Both the position numbers and the translations under genes were made by a program. The notes beneath the pieces were generated by a model. That model ran no database searches. It was not told the DNA's origin and worked only from the letters and a program-made list of their open reading frames with translations. From an uncultured Shewanella sp. (GTDB lineage Bacteria; Pseudomonadota; Gammaproteobacteria; Enterobacterales; Shewanellaceae), in assembly GCF_947495455.1 (NCBI RefSeq), contig NZ_CANLZC010000022.1, forward strand, positions 1-63,391: 63,391 nt of DNA, in the 5' to 3' direction. This document shows, piece by piece, positions 1-9,104 of the stretch. How positions within the stretch are numbered: position 1 is the first letter of the stretch; every line of letters begins with the position of its first letter.

Positions 1-77
1 GGTGATTGTAGCTCAGTTGGTAGAGCCCCGGATTGTGATTCCGGTTGTCGTGGGTTCGAGCCCCATCAGTCACCCCA
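1..77 (+). tRNA. tRNA-His (anticodon GTG)
   Basis: A full cloverleaf can be drawn. The acceptor stem has eight pairs, with the extra 5' G at position 1 facing C74, which is the hallmark of histidine tRNA. The anticodon stem CCGGA/TCCGG closes the loop TTGTGAT, with anticodon GTG at 35-37. The T arm carries GGTTCGA, and CCA (75-77) is encoded. The gene starts at the first base of the window, so its promoter and any upstream tRNA partners lie outside. Confidence 0.97.
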
Positions 78-97
78 CTTATTCAGTGTTAGAATAC

Positions 98-128
98 AAA
101 AAAGCGACCTTAGTGAGGTCGTTTTTTT
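98..128 (+). terminator. Rho-independent terminator after tRNA-His
   Basis: The stem CGACCT (105-110) pairs with AGGTCG (116-121) around a 5-base loop, with an A tract before it and seven T after it. It lies 20 bases past the tRNA. Confidence 0.9.
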
Positions 129-301
129 GTGTCTGTAATAAAAGTAATTTAAGCAAATAACCCGCCATGTATCACGGGTATAATCTGATTTTTTCCATTT
201 GAATATATTCAGAGTAAACCCGTTACTCCGTCTGTTTTTTGAAAGAAAATATGCGCTATTGTTGTTCTTGTTATTAAATGTATTCCATTTACTGTTGAAT
301 T

Positions 302-331
302 TTGTATTTCCAAAGGATTTGAGTATATAAT
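302..331 (+). promoter_or_regulatory. Candidate sigma70 promoter for tig
   Basis: TTGTAT (302-307) and TATAAT (326-331) are 18 bases apart, which would start transcription near 338 and leave a leader of about 150 nt before tig. The -10 is perfect and the -35 matches at four of six positions. The stretch 129-486 between the tRNA terminator and tig holds nothing else recognisable; the reverse-strand frame at 66-353 overlaps the tRNA and has no protein-like features. Confidence 0.4.
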
Positions 332-486
332 ATCGCGTCTTGATATCTATCAATGAATAAGTGACCAGTGCTAGACGCCAGTCTTTACGGGTAGACTCGT
401 TAGATTAACGGATCAAGAAACGAATATTAGAATGGTTGAATTTTTCGACTATTTAAAGGACGTTAGACATATTTCGAGGTAATAAA

Positions 487-1791
487 ATGCAAGTTTCTGT
501 TGAAACCACTCAAGGCCTAGAGCGTCGCTTAACGATTTCTGTTCCTGCTGAGCAGATTGAAACGCTTATTTCAAACAATTTGAAGAGTGAAGCGAAAAAA
601 GCACGTATTCCAGGTTTCCGTCCAGGTAAAGTCCCTGTCAGTGTTATCAAGCAACGTTATGGTAAAGCGATTCGTCAAGATGTGACGGGTGAAGTGATGC
701 AGCGTAATTTCGTTGAAGCTATCATGGCCGAAAAATTAAACCCTGCAGGCGCACCGACTTTAACACCTGGCAACACTGAAGGTGAGAATTTTGAATTTAT
801 CGCCACGTTTGAAATCTACCCTGAAGTCGAGTTAAAAGATCTTGATGCCATCACTGTTGAGCAGCCAAAAGCGGAAGTGACAACGGCTGACATCGATGCC
901 ATGATTGAAACACTGCGCAAGCAACATGCTAAATTTGAAGTGGTTGATCGTGAAGCGGCGACAGGTGATAAAGCGAAAATCAACTTCACAGGAACCATCG
1001 ATGGTGAAGAGTTTGAAGGCGGAAAAGCAGAAGACTTTGAATTAGAGCTAGGCAGCGGCCGTATGATCCCAGGTTTTGAAGCGGGTGTTGAAGGACATAA
1101 AGCTGGTGATGAATTTGAAATCGATGTAACTTTCCCTGAAGATTACCACGCTGAAAACCTAAAAGGTAAAGCGGCTAAATTCGCTATTACAGTCAATGAA
1201 GTACAAGGTGCTGATTTGCCAGAAGTGAACGATGAGTTTGCAAGCTTGTTTGGTATTTCTGAAGGCGGAATCGATGCGCTGCGTGCTGAGATCAGCAAAA
1301 ACATGAGCCGTGAACTTGAGCAAGCGTTAAAAGCGAATGTGAAAGAGCAAGTGCTTAATGGTCTTTTAGAAAAAAATGACATTGAGCTGCCTAAGGCATT
1401 AATCGAAGGTGAAGTGAAAGTTTTACGTGAGCAAGCCATGCAACGTTTTGGCGATCAAGCGGCAAACATGCCTGAGTTACCTGCCGATTTGTTCACTGAA
1501 CAGGCTGAGCGTCGTGTGAAAGTGGGCTTATTATTAGGTGAAGTGATTAAGACAAATGAACTAAAAGCAGAAGAAGATCGTGTTCAAGCTTTAATTGCTT
1601 CTATGGCTTCAGCTTATGAAGATCCAAGTGAAGTGGTTAACTACTACAACAACAATAAAGAGCTTATGCAGAACATGCGTAACGTTGCTTTAGAAGAACA
1701 AGCGGTTGAAGCTTTGTTAAAATCTGCTACATTGACAGAGAAAGAAGTCAATTTTGAAGAATTTATGAACAAGGCTACGGCTCGCGGTTAA
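487..1791 (+). CDS. tig: Trigger factor (ribosome-associated chaperone and peptidyl-prolyl isomerase)
   Basis: Trigger factor binds beside the ribosomal exit tunnel and shields nascent chains. At 434 aa it has the usual full length. The N-terminal ribosome-binding domain carries the signature GFRPGKVP at about residues 43-50. An FKBP-like isomerase domain follows (about 150-245, with [11 protein letters not shown] and the [13 protein letters not shown] stretch), then the helical C-terminal arms. The start ATG is preceded by CGAGGTAATAAA. The gene heads the tig-clpP-clpX-lon order common in gammaproteobacteria and is closed by its own terminator. Identity is secure. Confidence 0.98.
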   Translation: MQVSVETTQGLERRLTISVPAEQIETLISNNLKSEAKKARIPGFRPGKVPVSVIKQRYGKAIRQDVTGEVMQRNFVEAIMAEKLNPAGAPTLTPGNTEGENFEFIATFEIYPEVELKDLDAITVEQPKAEVTTADIDAMIETLRKQHAKFEVVDREAATGDKAKINFTGTIDGEEFEGGKAEDFELELGSGRMIPGFEAGVEGHKAGDEFEIDVTFPEDYHAENLKGKAAKFAITVNEVQGADLPEVNDEFASLFGISEGGIDALRAEISKNMSRELEQALKANVKEQVLNGLLEKNDIELPKALIEGEVKVLREQAMQRFGDQAANMPELPADLFTEQAERRVKVGLLLGEVIKTNELKAEEDRVQALIASMASAYEDPSEVVNYYNNNKELMQNMRNVALEEQAVEALLKSATLTEKEVNFEEFMNKATARG

Positions 1792-1798
1792 GCTTAGC

Positions 1799-1829
1799 TT
1801 GACTTAAACGGCTGTTCGTCATTTATAAT
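1799..1829 (+). promoter_or_regulatory. Candidate clpP promoter, sigma70-like and possibly sigma32-like
   Basis: TTGACT (1799-1804) and a perfect TATAAT (1824-1829) are 19 bases apart. The same stretch can be read as a heat-shock promoter: CTTGACT (1798-1804), 13 bases, then GTCATTTA (1818-1825), against CTTGAAA / CCCATNTA. The -10 box overlaps the left arm of the tig terminator, so transcription would begin inside that hairpin. A clpP promoter is needed here because the tig terminator leaves only 16 bases before clpP. Confidence 0.5.
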
Positions 1830-1866
1830 GGCTCGTATGAGGTTCGCTCATGCGAGCCATTTTTAT
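1827..1866 (+). terminator. Rho-independent terminator after tig
   Basis: A long hairpin has AATGGCTCG and ATGAG arms pairing with CTCAT and CGAGCCATT around a GTTCG loop, followed by a short T run. It separates tig from clpP. Confidence 0.85.
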
Positions 1867-1882
1867 TTAGGGAAGGTAAAAC

Positions 1883-2494
1883 ATGAACCAAGCGCCAGAA
1901 ACAGTACTTAATGCACTCGTGCCTATGGTTGTTGAACAAACGGCTAAAGGTGAACGTTCTTATGATATCTATTCTCGCTTATTAAAAGAGCGTATCATAT
2001 TCTTAGTGGGTCAAGTTGAAGAACATATGGCAAACCTTATTGTGGCTCAATTACTGTTTTTGGAGTCAGAGAGTCCCGATAAGGATATTTTTCTTTATAT
2101 TAATTCGCCAGGTGGCTCAGTTACCGCTGGCATGGCGATATATGATACGATGCAGTTCATTAAGCCAAATGTGAGTACCGTTTGTATCGGTCAAGCGGCA
2201 AGTATGGGATCATTTTTACTTGCAGGTGGAGCGAAAGGAAAACGTCATTGTTTGCCTAACTCTCGTGTGATGATCCATCAGCCATTGGGTGGTTTCCAAG
2301 GGCAAGCATCCGATATTGCCATTCATGCACAGGAAATTTTAGGGATAAAAAGTAAACTCAATTCGATGCTGGCTGAGCATACAGGTCAGCCAATGGAAGT
2401 TATTGAACGTGATACGGATCGAGATAATTTTATGAGTGCGGCAGAAGCGGTTGAATATGGACTGGTTGACTCAATATTAACAACTCGAGGCTGA
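1883..2494 (+). CDS. clpP: ATP-dependent Clp protease proteolytic subunit ClpP
   Basis: This is the serine peptidase that forms the 14-subunit barrel and degrades proteins unfolded by ClpX or ClpA in the cytoplasm. At 203 aa it is close to the E. coli form. The catalytic triad is visible: Ser107 in QAASMGS, His132 in MIHQP, and Asp181 in DTDRDNFM. The spacing equals E. coli Ser111/His136/Asp185 shifted by four residues. The SD is GGGAAGGTAAAAC just before the ATG. clpX follows after 83 bases with no terminator between, so the two are probably cotranscribed. Confidence 0.98.
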   Translation: MNQAPETVLNALVPMVVEQTAKGERSYDIYSRLLKERIIFLVGQVEEHMANLIVAQLLFLESESPDKDIFLYINSPGGSVTAGMAIYDTMQFIKPNVSTVCIGQAASMGSFLLAGGAKGKRHCLPNSRVMIHQPLGGFQGQASDIAIHAQEILGIKSKLNSMLAEHTGQPMEVIERDTDRDNFMSAAEAVEYGLVDSILTTRG

Positions 2495-2577
2495 TTTTTG
2501 TTTTAGGCTGAGCTATGCTGAGTTTAATGCAATGAAATGATTCAGGCAGTAAAGTAACTGCAAAAAGAGGTAGAGTA

Positions 2578-3855
2578 ATGGGCGACAACAAAGATAACGG
2601 TGACAGTGGTAAGCTACTGTACTGCTCTTTTTGTGGAAAGAGCCAGCATGAAGTAAGAAAGCTGATTGCTGGGCCATCTGTGTATGTTTGTGATGAGTGT
2701 GTTGAGCTCTGTAACGATATTATCAGAGAAGAGATTAAAGAAATCTCACCTAAGGAAGAGCAAGATAAGCTACCTACACCTCATGAGTTAAGGGCACATT
2801 TAGATGATTATGTCATCGGTCAAGATAAGGCTAAAAAGGTCTTGTCTGTGGCGGTCTATAATCATTATAAACGCCTAAAAAATAGTGGTTCAAAAGATGA
2901 TGTAGAGTTGGGTAAGAGTAATATCTTATTACTTGGCCCAACAGGAAGTGGTAAAACACTTTTAGCTGAAACCCTCGCGCGTTTTTTAAATGTGCCTTTT
3001 ACAATGGCGGATGCAACCACATTAACCGAAGCGGGTTATGTGGGGGAAGATGTAGAAAACATCATTCAAAAGCTATTGCAAAAGTGTGATTATGATGTTG
3101 AAAAAGCAGAGCGTGGCATTGTCTATATTGATGAAATCGATAAAGTCAGTCGCAAATCTGATAATCCTTCTATTACTCGTGATGTATCGGGTGAAGGGGT
3201 ACAACAAGCACTATTAAAACTTATTGAAGGGACGATTGCAGCTGTTCCGCCACAAGGTGGGCGAAAACATCCCCAACAAGAGTTTTTGCAAGTTGATACA
3301 TCAAAAATTCTATTTATCTGTGGTGGTGCTTTTGCCGGACTTGAAAAGGTGATTGAGCAAAGAGCACATACAGGAACAGGCATCGGGTTTGGTGCGCAAG
3401 TTAAAGGTGAGAATGATAAAGCCACTATCTCTGATACTTTATTGCAGGTCGAGCCTGAAGATTTAGTGAAGTATGGTCTCATTCCTGAATTTATTGGCCG
3501 TTTACCCGTATTGGCGACTTTAGCTGAATTGGATGAGTATGCGCTAATAAAGATTTTATCTGAGCCTAAAAATGCATTGACTAAGCAGTTTGCGGCTTTA
3601 TTTGAAATGGAAGACGTTGATCTCGAATTTCGTGAAGATGCATTGAAAGAAATTGCTTTAAAAGCCATGACGCGTAAAACCGGTGCACGGGGCTTACGTT
3701 CAATTGTGGAAGGCATTCTACTTGATATTATGTATGACTTACCATCAATAGAAAATGTCGCAAAAGTGGTTATCGATGAGTCTGTAGTGAAAGGTGAATC
3801 CGATCCTATTTTAATCTATCAAAATAGCGATGCAAAAACCGCCGCCGCAGAGTAA
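2578..3855 (+). CDS. clpX: ClpX, AAA+ unfoldase subunit of ClpXP protease
   Basis: ClpX unfolds tagged substrates (for example ssrA-tagged chains) and feeds them to ClpP. The 425 aa comprise an N-terminal zinc-binding domain with Cys16, Cys19, Cys38 and Cys41, then one AAA+ module. Walker A GPTGSGKT is at 120-127, Walker B is in YIDEIDK, the pore loop is GYVGED, and the ClpP-docking IGF loop lies in TGIGFGA. The C-terminal sensor-2 region contains [10 protein letters not shown]. It is the second gene of the clpP-clpX pair and ends at a strong terminator. Confidence 0.98.
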   Translation: MGDNKDNGDSGKLLYCSFCGKSQHEVRKLIAGPSVYVCDECVELCNDIIREEIKEISPKEEQDKLPTPHELRAHLDDYVIGQDKAKKVLSVAVYNHYKRLKNSGSKDDVELGKSNILLLGPTGSGKTLLAETLARFLNVPFTMADATTLTEAGYVGEDVENIIQKLLQKCDYDVEKAERGIVYIDEIDKVSRKSDNPSITRDVSGEGVQQALLKLIEGTIAAVPPQGGRKHPQQEFLQVDTSKILFICGGAFAGLEKVIEQRAHTGTGIGFGAQVKGENDKATISDTLLQVEPEDLVKYGLIPEFIGRLPVLATLAELDEYALIKILSEPKNALTKQFAALFEMEDVDLEFREDALKEIALKAMTRKTGARGLRSIVEGILLDIMYDLPSIENVAKVVIDESVVKGESDPILIYQNSDAKTAAAE

Positions 3856-3881
3856 TTTTTAGAACAAGTGCTATTCTTAAT

Positions 3882-3910
3882 AAAAAGGAGTCAATCAGGC
3901 TCCTTTTTTT
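3882..3910 (+). terminator. Rho-independent terminator after clpX
   Basis: AAAAGGAG pairs with CTCCTTTT around a short loop, followed by a T run to 3910. Confidence 0.88.
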
Positions 3911-3940
3911 GTGCCATTTTTCATTTAATTTTTTATCTTC

Positions 3941-3969
3941 CATTGAAACCAAAGGTTTTATCCCAATAT
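3941..3969 (+). promoter_or_regulatory. Sigma32-like heat-shock promoter of lon
   Basis: CATTGAAA (3941-3948) and CCCAATAT (3962-3969) are 13 bases apart. This fits the sigma32 pattern CTTGAAA / CCCATNTA, and the position 35 bases before the lon ATG suits a start near 3977. lon is a classical sigma32 target in E. coli. The assignment is by motif only. Confidence 0.7.
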
Positions 3970-4003
3970 ACTCAGTAAGAATTATATAAAACGGAATCGA
4001 GCT

Positions 4004-6361
4004 ATGACACTAGAGCGTGAAGCGCGAATCGAACTACCCGTGTTACCACTGAGGGATGTAGTGGTATACCCCCATATGGTAATTCCGTTATTCGTCGGAC
4101 GAGAAAAATCCATCCGTTGTTTAGAAGCGGCGATGGAGCAAGATAAACGGATCATTTTAGTGGCTCAGCGTGATGCTGAGTTGGATGATCCTACAGGTGA
4201 TGATATTTTTGATGTGGGCACTGTTGCGTCTATTCTACAGTTACTCAAGTTACCTGACGGGACAGTGAAAGTGCTTGTTGAAGGTGGGCAAAGAGCGAGA
4301 ATAGAGCGGTATTCCGATGAAAATGATATCTTTGTTGCGACGGCAGAATATTTGGAGTCAGCGCCCCTTGAAGATAAAGAAGAGGAAGTGCTTGTTCGCT
4401 CAGCTGTTAGCCAATTTGAAGGCTACATCAAACTCAATAAAAAGATCCCACCAGAAGTATTAACCTCATTATCAGGCATCGATGAAGCGGCTAGATTGGC
4501 CGATACCATGGCTGCTCACATGCCGCTCAAATTAGAAGACAAGCAATCAGTATTGGAAATGATTGATGTTGGTGAGCGTCTTGAATATTTGATGGCGATG
4601 ATGGAAGCGGAAATTGACTTATTGCAGGTTGAGAAACGCATTCGTTCTCGTGTTAAAAAGCAAATGGAGAAGAGTCAGCGCGAGTACTATTTGAATGAGC
4701 AAATGAAAGCCATTCAAAAAGAACTGGGTGATATTGATGAGTCTCATGACGAATTTGAATCTTTAGCGCGCAAAATCGAAGAAGCCAAAATGCCCAGTGA
4801 GGCGCAAGAAAAGGCCACATCAGAGCTTAATAAGCTTAAAATGATGTCACCTATGTCTGCTGAAGCGACGGTTGTGCGTAGCTATGTCGATTGGATGATT
4901 TCTGTTCCTTGGGTTAAGCGATCTAAAATCAAGCGTGATTTAGCCAAAGCCCAAGACGTGTTAGATACAGATCATTTTGGACTTGAAAAAGTCAAAGAAC
5001 GTATTTTAGAGTATCTCGCGGTACAAAGCCGAGTGAAGCAGCTTAAAGGTCCTATTCTATGCTTAGTGGGCCCACCAGGTGTGGGTAAAACTTCTTTAGG
5101 CCAGTCAATTGCGAAAGCGACAGGGCGCAAATATGTGCGTGTTGCTCTAGGTGGCGTGCGTGATGAAGCTGAGATCCGTGGTCATCGCCGTACTTACATT
5201 GGCTCAATGCCAGGTAAAGTCATTCAAAAGATGTCTAAAGTGGGAGTGAAAAACCCCTTATTCTTACTCGATGAAATCGATAAAATGAGTTCGGATATGC
5301 GCGGCGATCCGGCTTCGGCATTGCTTGAAGTACTTGATCCTGAACAAAACACTAGCTTTAGCGATCACTACCTGGAAGTGGATTATGATTTATCCGATGT
5401 GATGTTTGTTGCCACATCGAATTCGATGAATATTCCCGGTCCTTTGCTCGATAGAATGGAAGTTATTCGTCTTGCGGGTTATACCGAAGATGAGAAACTC
5501 AATATTGCCAAGCAACATTTATTGCCTAAGCAAATTGAGCGCAATGGATTGAAAACGTCTGAGGTCAGTGTGGATGATAGTGCCATTATTGGTATTATTC
5601 GTTATTACACTCGTGAAGCGGGCGTGCGTTCATTAGAGAGAGAACTCTCTAAGATTTGCCGCAAAGTGGTTAAGCAAATTTTACTCGATAAGAGTATTAA
5701 AAAAGTTGATGTTAACCAAGATAATTTAAAATCTTTCTTAGGGGTGCAACGTCACGATTACGGTAAAGCGGAGTCCAATAACCAAATTGGGCAAGTGACG
5801 GGACTGGCCTGGACTGAAGTGGGTGGCGATTTATTGACCATTGAAGCGACGTCTGTTGCAGGTAAAGGTAAGCTCAGCTACACCGGCTCTTTAGGCGATG
5901 TCATGCAAGAGTCTATTCAAGCGGCAATGACGGTTGTACGTGCGCGTGCCGAGCAGTTGGGGATCAATCCTGATTTTTATGAAAAACGTGATATTCACGT
6001 TCATGTACCAGAAGGTGCAACACCTAAAGATGGTCCGTCTGCGGGTGCGGCAATGTGCACTGCGTTAGTATCGAGCTTAACGGGCAACCCTGTTCGTGCT
6101 GATGTGGCAATGACAGGTGAAATTACGTTACGGGGTGAAGTGTTGCCCATTGGTGGCTTGAAAGAGAAGTTATTAGCGGCACATCGAGGCGGAACTAAAC
6201 GTGTACTCATTCCAAAAGAAAATGAGCGTGATTTAGAGGAAATTCCTGCCAATGTTATTGCTGATCTTGAAATCCATCCTGTGAGATGGGTGGACGAAGT
6301 ACTGAAATTATCCCTTGAAAGACCCATTGAAGGCTTTGATGTGGTCACAAATGTCGGATAA
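4004..6361 (+). CDS. lon: Lon protease (ATP-dependent, LonA type)
   Basis: Lon is a homohexameric AAA+ serine protease that degrades misfolded proteins and short-lived regulators. The 785 aa hold an N-terminal substrate-binding region (about 1-300), Walker A GPPGVGKT at 356-363, Walker [10 protein letters not shown], and the C-terminal protease domain. The Ser-Lys catalytic pair falls at Ser679 ([11 protein letters not shown]) and Lys722 (GGLKEK), the same numbers as in E. coli Lon. A sigma32-like promoter and the preceding clpX terminator make it its own transcription unit. Confidence 0.98.
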   Translation: MTLEREARIELPVLPLRDVVVYPHMVIPLFVGREKSIRCLEAAMEQDKRIILVAQRDAELDDPTGDDIFDVGTVASILQLLKLPDGTVKVLVEGGQRARIERYSDENDIFVATAEYLESAPLEDKEEEVLVRSAVSQFEGYIKLNKKIPPEVLTSLSGIDEAARLADTMAAHMPLKLEDKQSVLEMIDVGERLEYLMAMMEAEIDLLQVEKRIRSRVKKQMEKSQREYYLNEQMKAIQKELGDIDESHDEFESLARKIEEAKMPSEAQEKATSELNKLKMMSPMSAEATVVRSYVDWMISVPWVKRSKIKRDLAKAQDVLDTDHFGLEKVKERILEYLAVQSRVKQLKGPILCLVGPPGVGKTSLGQSIAKATGRKYVRVALGGVRDEAEIRGHRRTYIGSMPGKVIQKMSKVGVKNPLFLLDEIDKMSSDMRGDPASALLEVLDPEQNTSFSDHYLEVDYDLSDVMFVATSNSMNIPGPLLDRMEVIRLAGYTEDEKLNIAKQHLLPKQIERNGLKTSEVSVDDSAIIGIIRYYTREAGVRSLERELSKICRKVVKQILLDKSIKKVDVNQDNLKSFLGVQRHDYGKAESNNQIGQVTGLAWTEVGGDLLTIEATSVAGKGKLSYTGSLGDVMQESIQAAMTVVRARAEQLGINPDFYEKRDIHVHVPEGATPKDGPSAGAAMCTALVSSLTGNPVRADVAMTGEITLRGEVLPIGGLKEKLLAAHRGGTKRVLIPKENERDLEEIPANVIADLEIHPVRWVDEVLKLSLERPIEGFDVVTNVG

Positions 6362-6447
6362 TTGCTTAAAAATTAGCTACGCGACAAAAAAAATGCAAAA
6401 AAGAGGCTTAACAATGCCTCGACCTGTGGTAGCCTAGGTCGGTGCTG

Positions 6448-6479
6448 ATCCAGTGAGCCAGCCCTTGGCTTCACTGGAT
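6448..6479. other. Strong hairpin in the lon-hupB spacer
   Basis: ATCCAGTGA with GCCA pairs with TGGC and TCACTGGAT across a 5-base loop, with a single bulged T. No T run follows on either strand, so it is not a standard intrinsic terminator. It may protect the lon mRNA 3' end or be a remnant of a repeat. A smaller hairpin (GAGGC/GCCTC, near 6401-6420) precedes it. Confidence 0.5.
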
Positions 6480-6523
6480 TTAAGCGGTATCTTATTTATA
6501 TTTATTAGGTTTTCTTATAAGAC

Positions 6524-6552
6524 TTGAACTTTAGTTCTAAGCTTGTTATAAA
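6524..6552 (+). promoter_or_regulatory. Sigma70 promoter of hupB
   Basis: TTGAAC (6524-6529) and TATAAA (6547-6552) are separated by exactly 17 bases. The discriminator and start region just downstream are GC-rich (CCTCCGCGG), a feature of growth-rate-regulated promoters. The predicted leader is about 60 nt. Confidence 0.65.
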
Positions 6553-6618
6553 AGCCTCCGCGGACCGCTCTAGACAAGGATTTGGTTGCGGCGCAACAAT
6601 TACAATCAAGGGGATGAC

Positions 6619-6891
6619 ATGAACAAATCTGAACTAATCGAGAAAATTGCTTCTGGTGCTGATATTTCTAAAGCTGCGGCTGGCCGTGCATTAGACTCTT
6701 TCATTGGTGCTGTGACTGATGGTCTAAAAGAAGGTGATAAGATTTCTCTTGTTGGTTTTGGTACTTTCGAAGTACGTCAACGTGCAGAGCGTACTGGCCG
6801 TAACCCACAAACGGGCAAAGAGATCACTATTGCTGCTGCGAATATTCCCGCTTTTAAAGCAGGCAAAGCTTTGAAAGACGCTGTTAACTAA
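6619..6891 (+). CDS. hupB: DNA-binding protein HU-beta
   Basis: HU is a small histone-like dimer that bends and compacts nucleoid DNA. The ATG at 6619 gives exactly 90 aa, the normal HU length, and sits behind AAGGGGATGAC. A TTG further upstream (6586) would add eleven residues that HU proteins lack, so it was not chosen. The body shows the HU signature [21 protein letters not shown] with the DNA-minor-groove arm, and ends [12 protein letters not shown]. It sits between lon and ppiD, the same place as in E. coli. Confidence 0.97.
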   Translation: MNKSELIEKIASGADISKAAAGRALDSFIGAVTDGLKEGDKISLVGFGTFEVRQRAERTGRNPQTGKEITIAAANIPAFKAGKALKDAVN

Positions 6892-6944
6892 TCATAGGTT
6901 GATAGTTAGCCTTTTATGAGGCTTTCGTACTTTCGTAGCAAGAT

Positions 6945-6969
6945 AAACACAGTGTCGACAGTGTTTTTA
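6945..6969 (+). terminator. Possible weak terminator after hupB
   Basis: AAACAC (6945-6950) pairs with GTGTTT (6961-6966), with T bases following. The stem is short and the call is tentative. Confidence 0.3.
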
Positions 6970-7062
6970 CGAATAGAAAGGGTGATCCCAGTGTGATTGA
7001 TCATCTCAGAGTGATGAAATGGCCAATGTCAAACTTGGTAACACATCCTCTAACTTAACCAT

Positions 7063-7098
7063 AAAAGGCGCATTCTTGAATTGATGCGCCTTTTTTTT
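7063..7098 (+). terminator. Rho-independent terminator between hupB and ppiD
   Basis: AAAAGGCGCAT pairs with ATGCGCCTTTT around a 10-base loop, followed by eight T. It ends only 26 bases before the ppiD start, so ppiD must rely on readthrough or a promoter embedded upstream. Confidence 0.92.
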
Positions 7099-7124
7099 AT
7101 TAATCGCAACAAGCGAGAAGTCAG

Positions 7125-8993
7125 ATGTTAGAAAAGATCCGTGAAGGTTCACAGGGCGTGATTGCAAAAAGCATTCTAGTGCTGGTGATACTTTCTTTTG
7201 CATTTACGGGGATTAGTAGCTACTTGAGTTCTTCGACTGAAGAGCCTGCAGCGACGGTAAATGGTGAGAAAATTACCCAACCCGCCTTAGAACAAGCTTA
7301 CCAAAATGAGCGTGCTCGATTACAACAACAATTAGGCACCATGTTTGATACATTAGCGGCTAATGATAGCTATATGCAAAGTGTTAAACAGAATGTGCTT
7401 GAACGATTGGTCGCAGATAAATTGCTGGATCAGTCTGCAGCCTCTTTGGGGCTGAGAGTATCCGATGAGCAAATTAAAAATGCCATCTTAAACGAGCCTG
7501 CTTTTCAAACCGATGGCAGATTTGATAATGATCGCTATCAGGCGATTTTGCGTCAATTAGGTTATCAAGCACAAACATTTAGAGATATGATGCGCACTGA
7601 TATGACGCGCACTCAGCTGGTTCGCGCCTTGATAACTTCTGAGTTTGTCTTGCCGAATGAAACAGATTATTTGGCAAAATTGCAAGATCAAACCCGTGAC
7701 TTACGTTACCTTATCGTGAAGTCTCAGCCATTTTTAGCTGATGTAAAAGTGACCGATGAGCAAGCTAAGCAGTATTTTGATGATAATTCAGCACAATTTA
7801 TTCGCCCTGAATCAGTTAGTTTAGAATACGTTGAACTCGATGCTAAGCAAATGGCAAAAGGGATCACTGTGACTGATGAAGAGGCAAAAACCTATTATGA
7901 TGACAACAAGTCACAATACCGTACACCTGAGAAACGTCTTGCTGCTCATATTTTGATTGAGAAGGGCAATGATGAAGCGGCGAGTAAAGCAAAGGCTGAG
8001 TCTATTTATAAACAGTTACAAGATGGAGCCGATTTTGCTGAGTTAGCGAAAAAAGATTCAGATGATACCTTTAGTCGAAATGAAGGTGGAAAACTGGATT
8101 GGTTTGAAGAAGGCGTAATGGAACCCGCTTTTGATAAAGCGTTATTTAGCTTGAAGAAAGGGCAATATTCAGATGTGATTAGCACTGATTTTGGTTTTCA
8201 AATTGTGAAATTACTTGATGTCGAAGGTGGCCAAGAAGTGCCCTTTAGCGATGTTGAGACAAAAATCAAAGATCAGTTAAAAGAAAAACAAGCTGTTGAT
8301 AAGTTCTATGAATTACAACAAAAGCTTGCTGATACTAGCTATGAAGTGCCTGATACCTTATCCGATGCGGCTAAAGCGGTTGATGGAAAGGTTGAAACTA
8401 CGGCAAGTTTTACACGTAATAATGTCCCTGCGTTATTTAACCAACCACAAATTGTGAAAGCCATTTTCTCATCGAATGTTCTAACCGATGGCATGAACAG
8501 CGATGTACTTGAGGTGGAACCTAATCATGTGGTCGTGCTGCGTGCTAAGACCCATACGCCAGCTGGGCCTATGCCTTTTAGTGATGTGAAAGAAGGTATT
8601 GTTGCGCAGTTGAAACAAGAGCAAGCCAATGAAGCGGCTCGTGCAAAAGCACAAGAAGTGATGATGGCGGTGGAAAATAAAGACAGCACTGCGGAGTTTA
8701 CCACCAAGAAGGATGTGACCCGTAACGATCCTGATGTGGATAATGCGATTGTTCAAAAAGCTTTTCAAATGCCCCATTCTGACACTGAATCTGTGGATAC
8801 TGTTGCCTTAGGCTCAGGTTATGCTGTGGTGATTTTGGATAAAATTAATGCCGCAAAACCTGCAGATGAAGCTCAATTAAAGGCATTGAAAGAAAAATTA
8901 ACTTCTCAGTACAGTGAAGCGGATTATCGCGCCATTATTGCCTTGCTAAAATCACAGGGCGAAGTGACTTATCCAACGGTTGAGAAAAATTAG
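7125..8993 (+). CDS. ppiD: Periplasmic folding chaperone PpiD (membrane-anchored parvulin-like protein)
   Basis: PpiD is anchored in the inner membrane near the Sec translocon and assists proteins entering the periplasm. The 622 aa begin with a short cytoplasmic segment and one transmembrane helix (about 12-34), then a SurA_N-type chaperone domain. A parvulin module lies at about 265-360 (AAHILIEKG, GADFAELAKKDSDD, GGKLDWF, FGFQIVKLLDV), followed by a long C-terminal region. Length and order match E. coli PpiD. The gene follows hupB as in E. coli. Confidence 0.96.
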   Translation: MLEKIREGSQGVIAKSILVLVILSFAFTGISSYLSSSTEEPAATVNGEKITQPALEQAYQNERARLQQQLGTMFDTLAANDSYMQSVKQNVLERLVADKLLDQSAASLGLRVSDEQIKNAILNEPAFQTDGRFDNDRYQAILRQLGYQAQTFRDMMRTDMTRTQLVRALITSEFVLPNETDYLAKLQDQTRDLRYLIVKSQPFLADVKVTDEQAKQYFDDNSAQFIRPESVSLEYVELDAKQMAKGITVTDEEAKTYYDDNKSQYRTPEKRLAAHILIEKGNDEAASKAKAESIYKQLQDGADFAELAKKDSDDTFSRNEGGKLDWFEEGVMEPAFDKALFSLKKGQYSDVISTDFGFQIVKLLDVEGGQEVPFSDVETKIKDQLKEKQAVDKFYELQQKLADTSYEVPDTLSDAAKAVDGKVETTASFTRNNVPALFNQPQIVKAIFSSNVLTDGMNSDVLEVEPNHVVVLRAKTHTPAGPMPFSDVKEGIVAQLKQEQANEAARAKAQEVMMAVENKDSTAEFTTKKDVTRNDPDVDNAIVQKAFQMPHSDTESVDTVALGSGYAVVILDKINAAKPADEAQLKALKEKLTSQYSEADYRAIIALLKSQGEVTYPTVEKN

Positions 8994-9055
8994 TCATAGT
9001 TAATTGAGACTTTTCTTTAGCTTGCTCAATCAGCTGGCTGTGAAAGCTTTAATAG

Positions 9056-9089
9056 AAATGCCAATCATGCTGAGTGATTGGCATTTTTT
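9056..9089 (+). terminator. Rho-independent terminator after ppiD
   Basis: AAATGCCAATCA pairs with TGATTGGCATTT around TGCTGAG, followed by a run of T. It lies just beyond the 3' end of the leftward hsp20 remnant. Confidence 0.92.
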
Positions 9090-9104
9090 ATATCGATATG
9101 AGGC

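Noticed and set aside
66..353. 95-aa reverse-strand frame after the tRNA
   Set aside because: It overlaps the tRNA and its terminator, is low in complexity, and has no family-like features.
3123..3716. 197-aa reverse-strand frame inside clpX
   Set aside because: It lies entirely opposite a secure gene; composition is that of an antisense shadow.
6586..6618. TTG start that would lengthen HU by eleven residues
   Set aside because: HU is 90 aa, and the ATG at 6619 has a good ribosome site.
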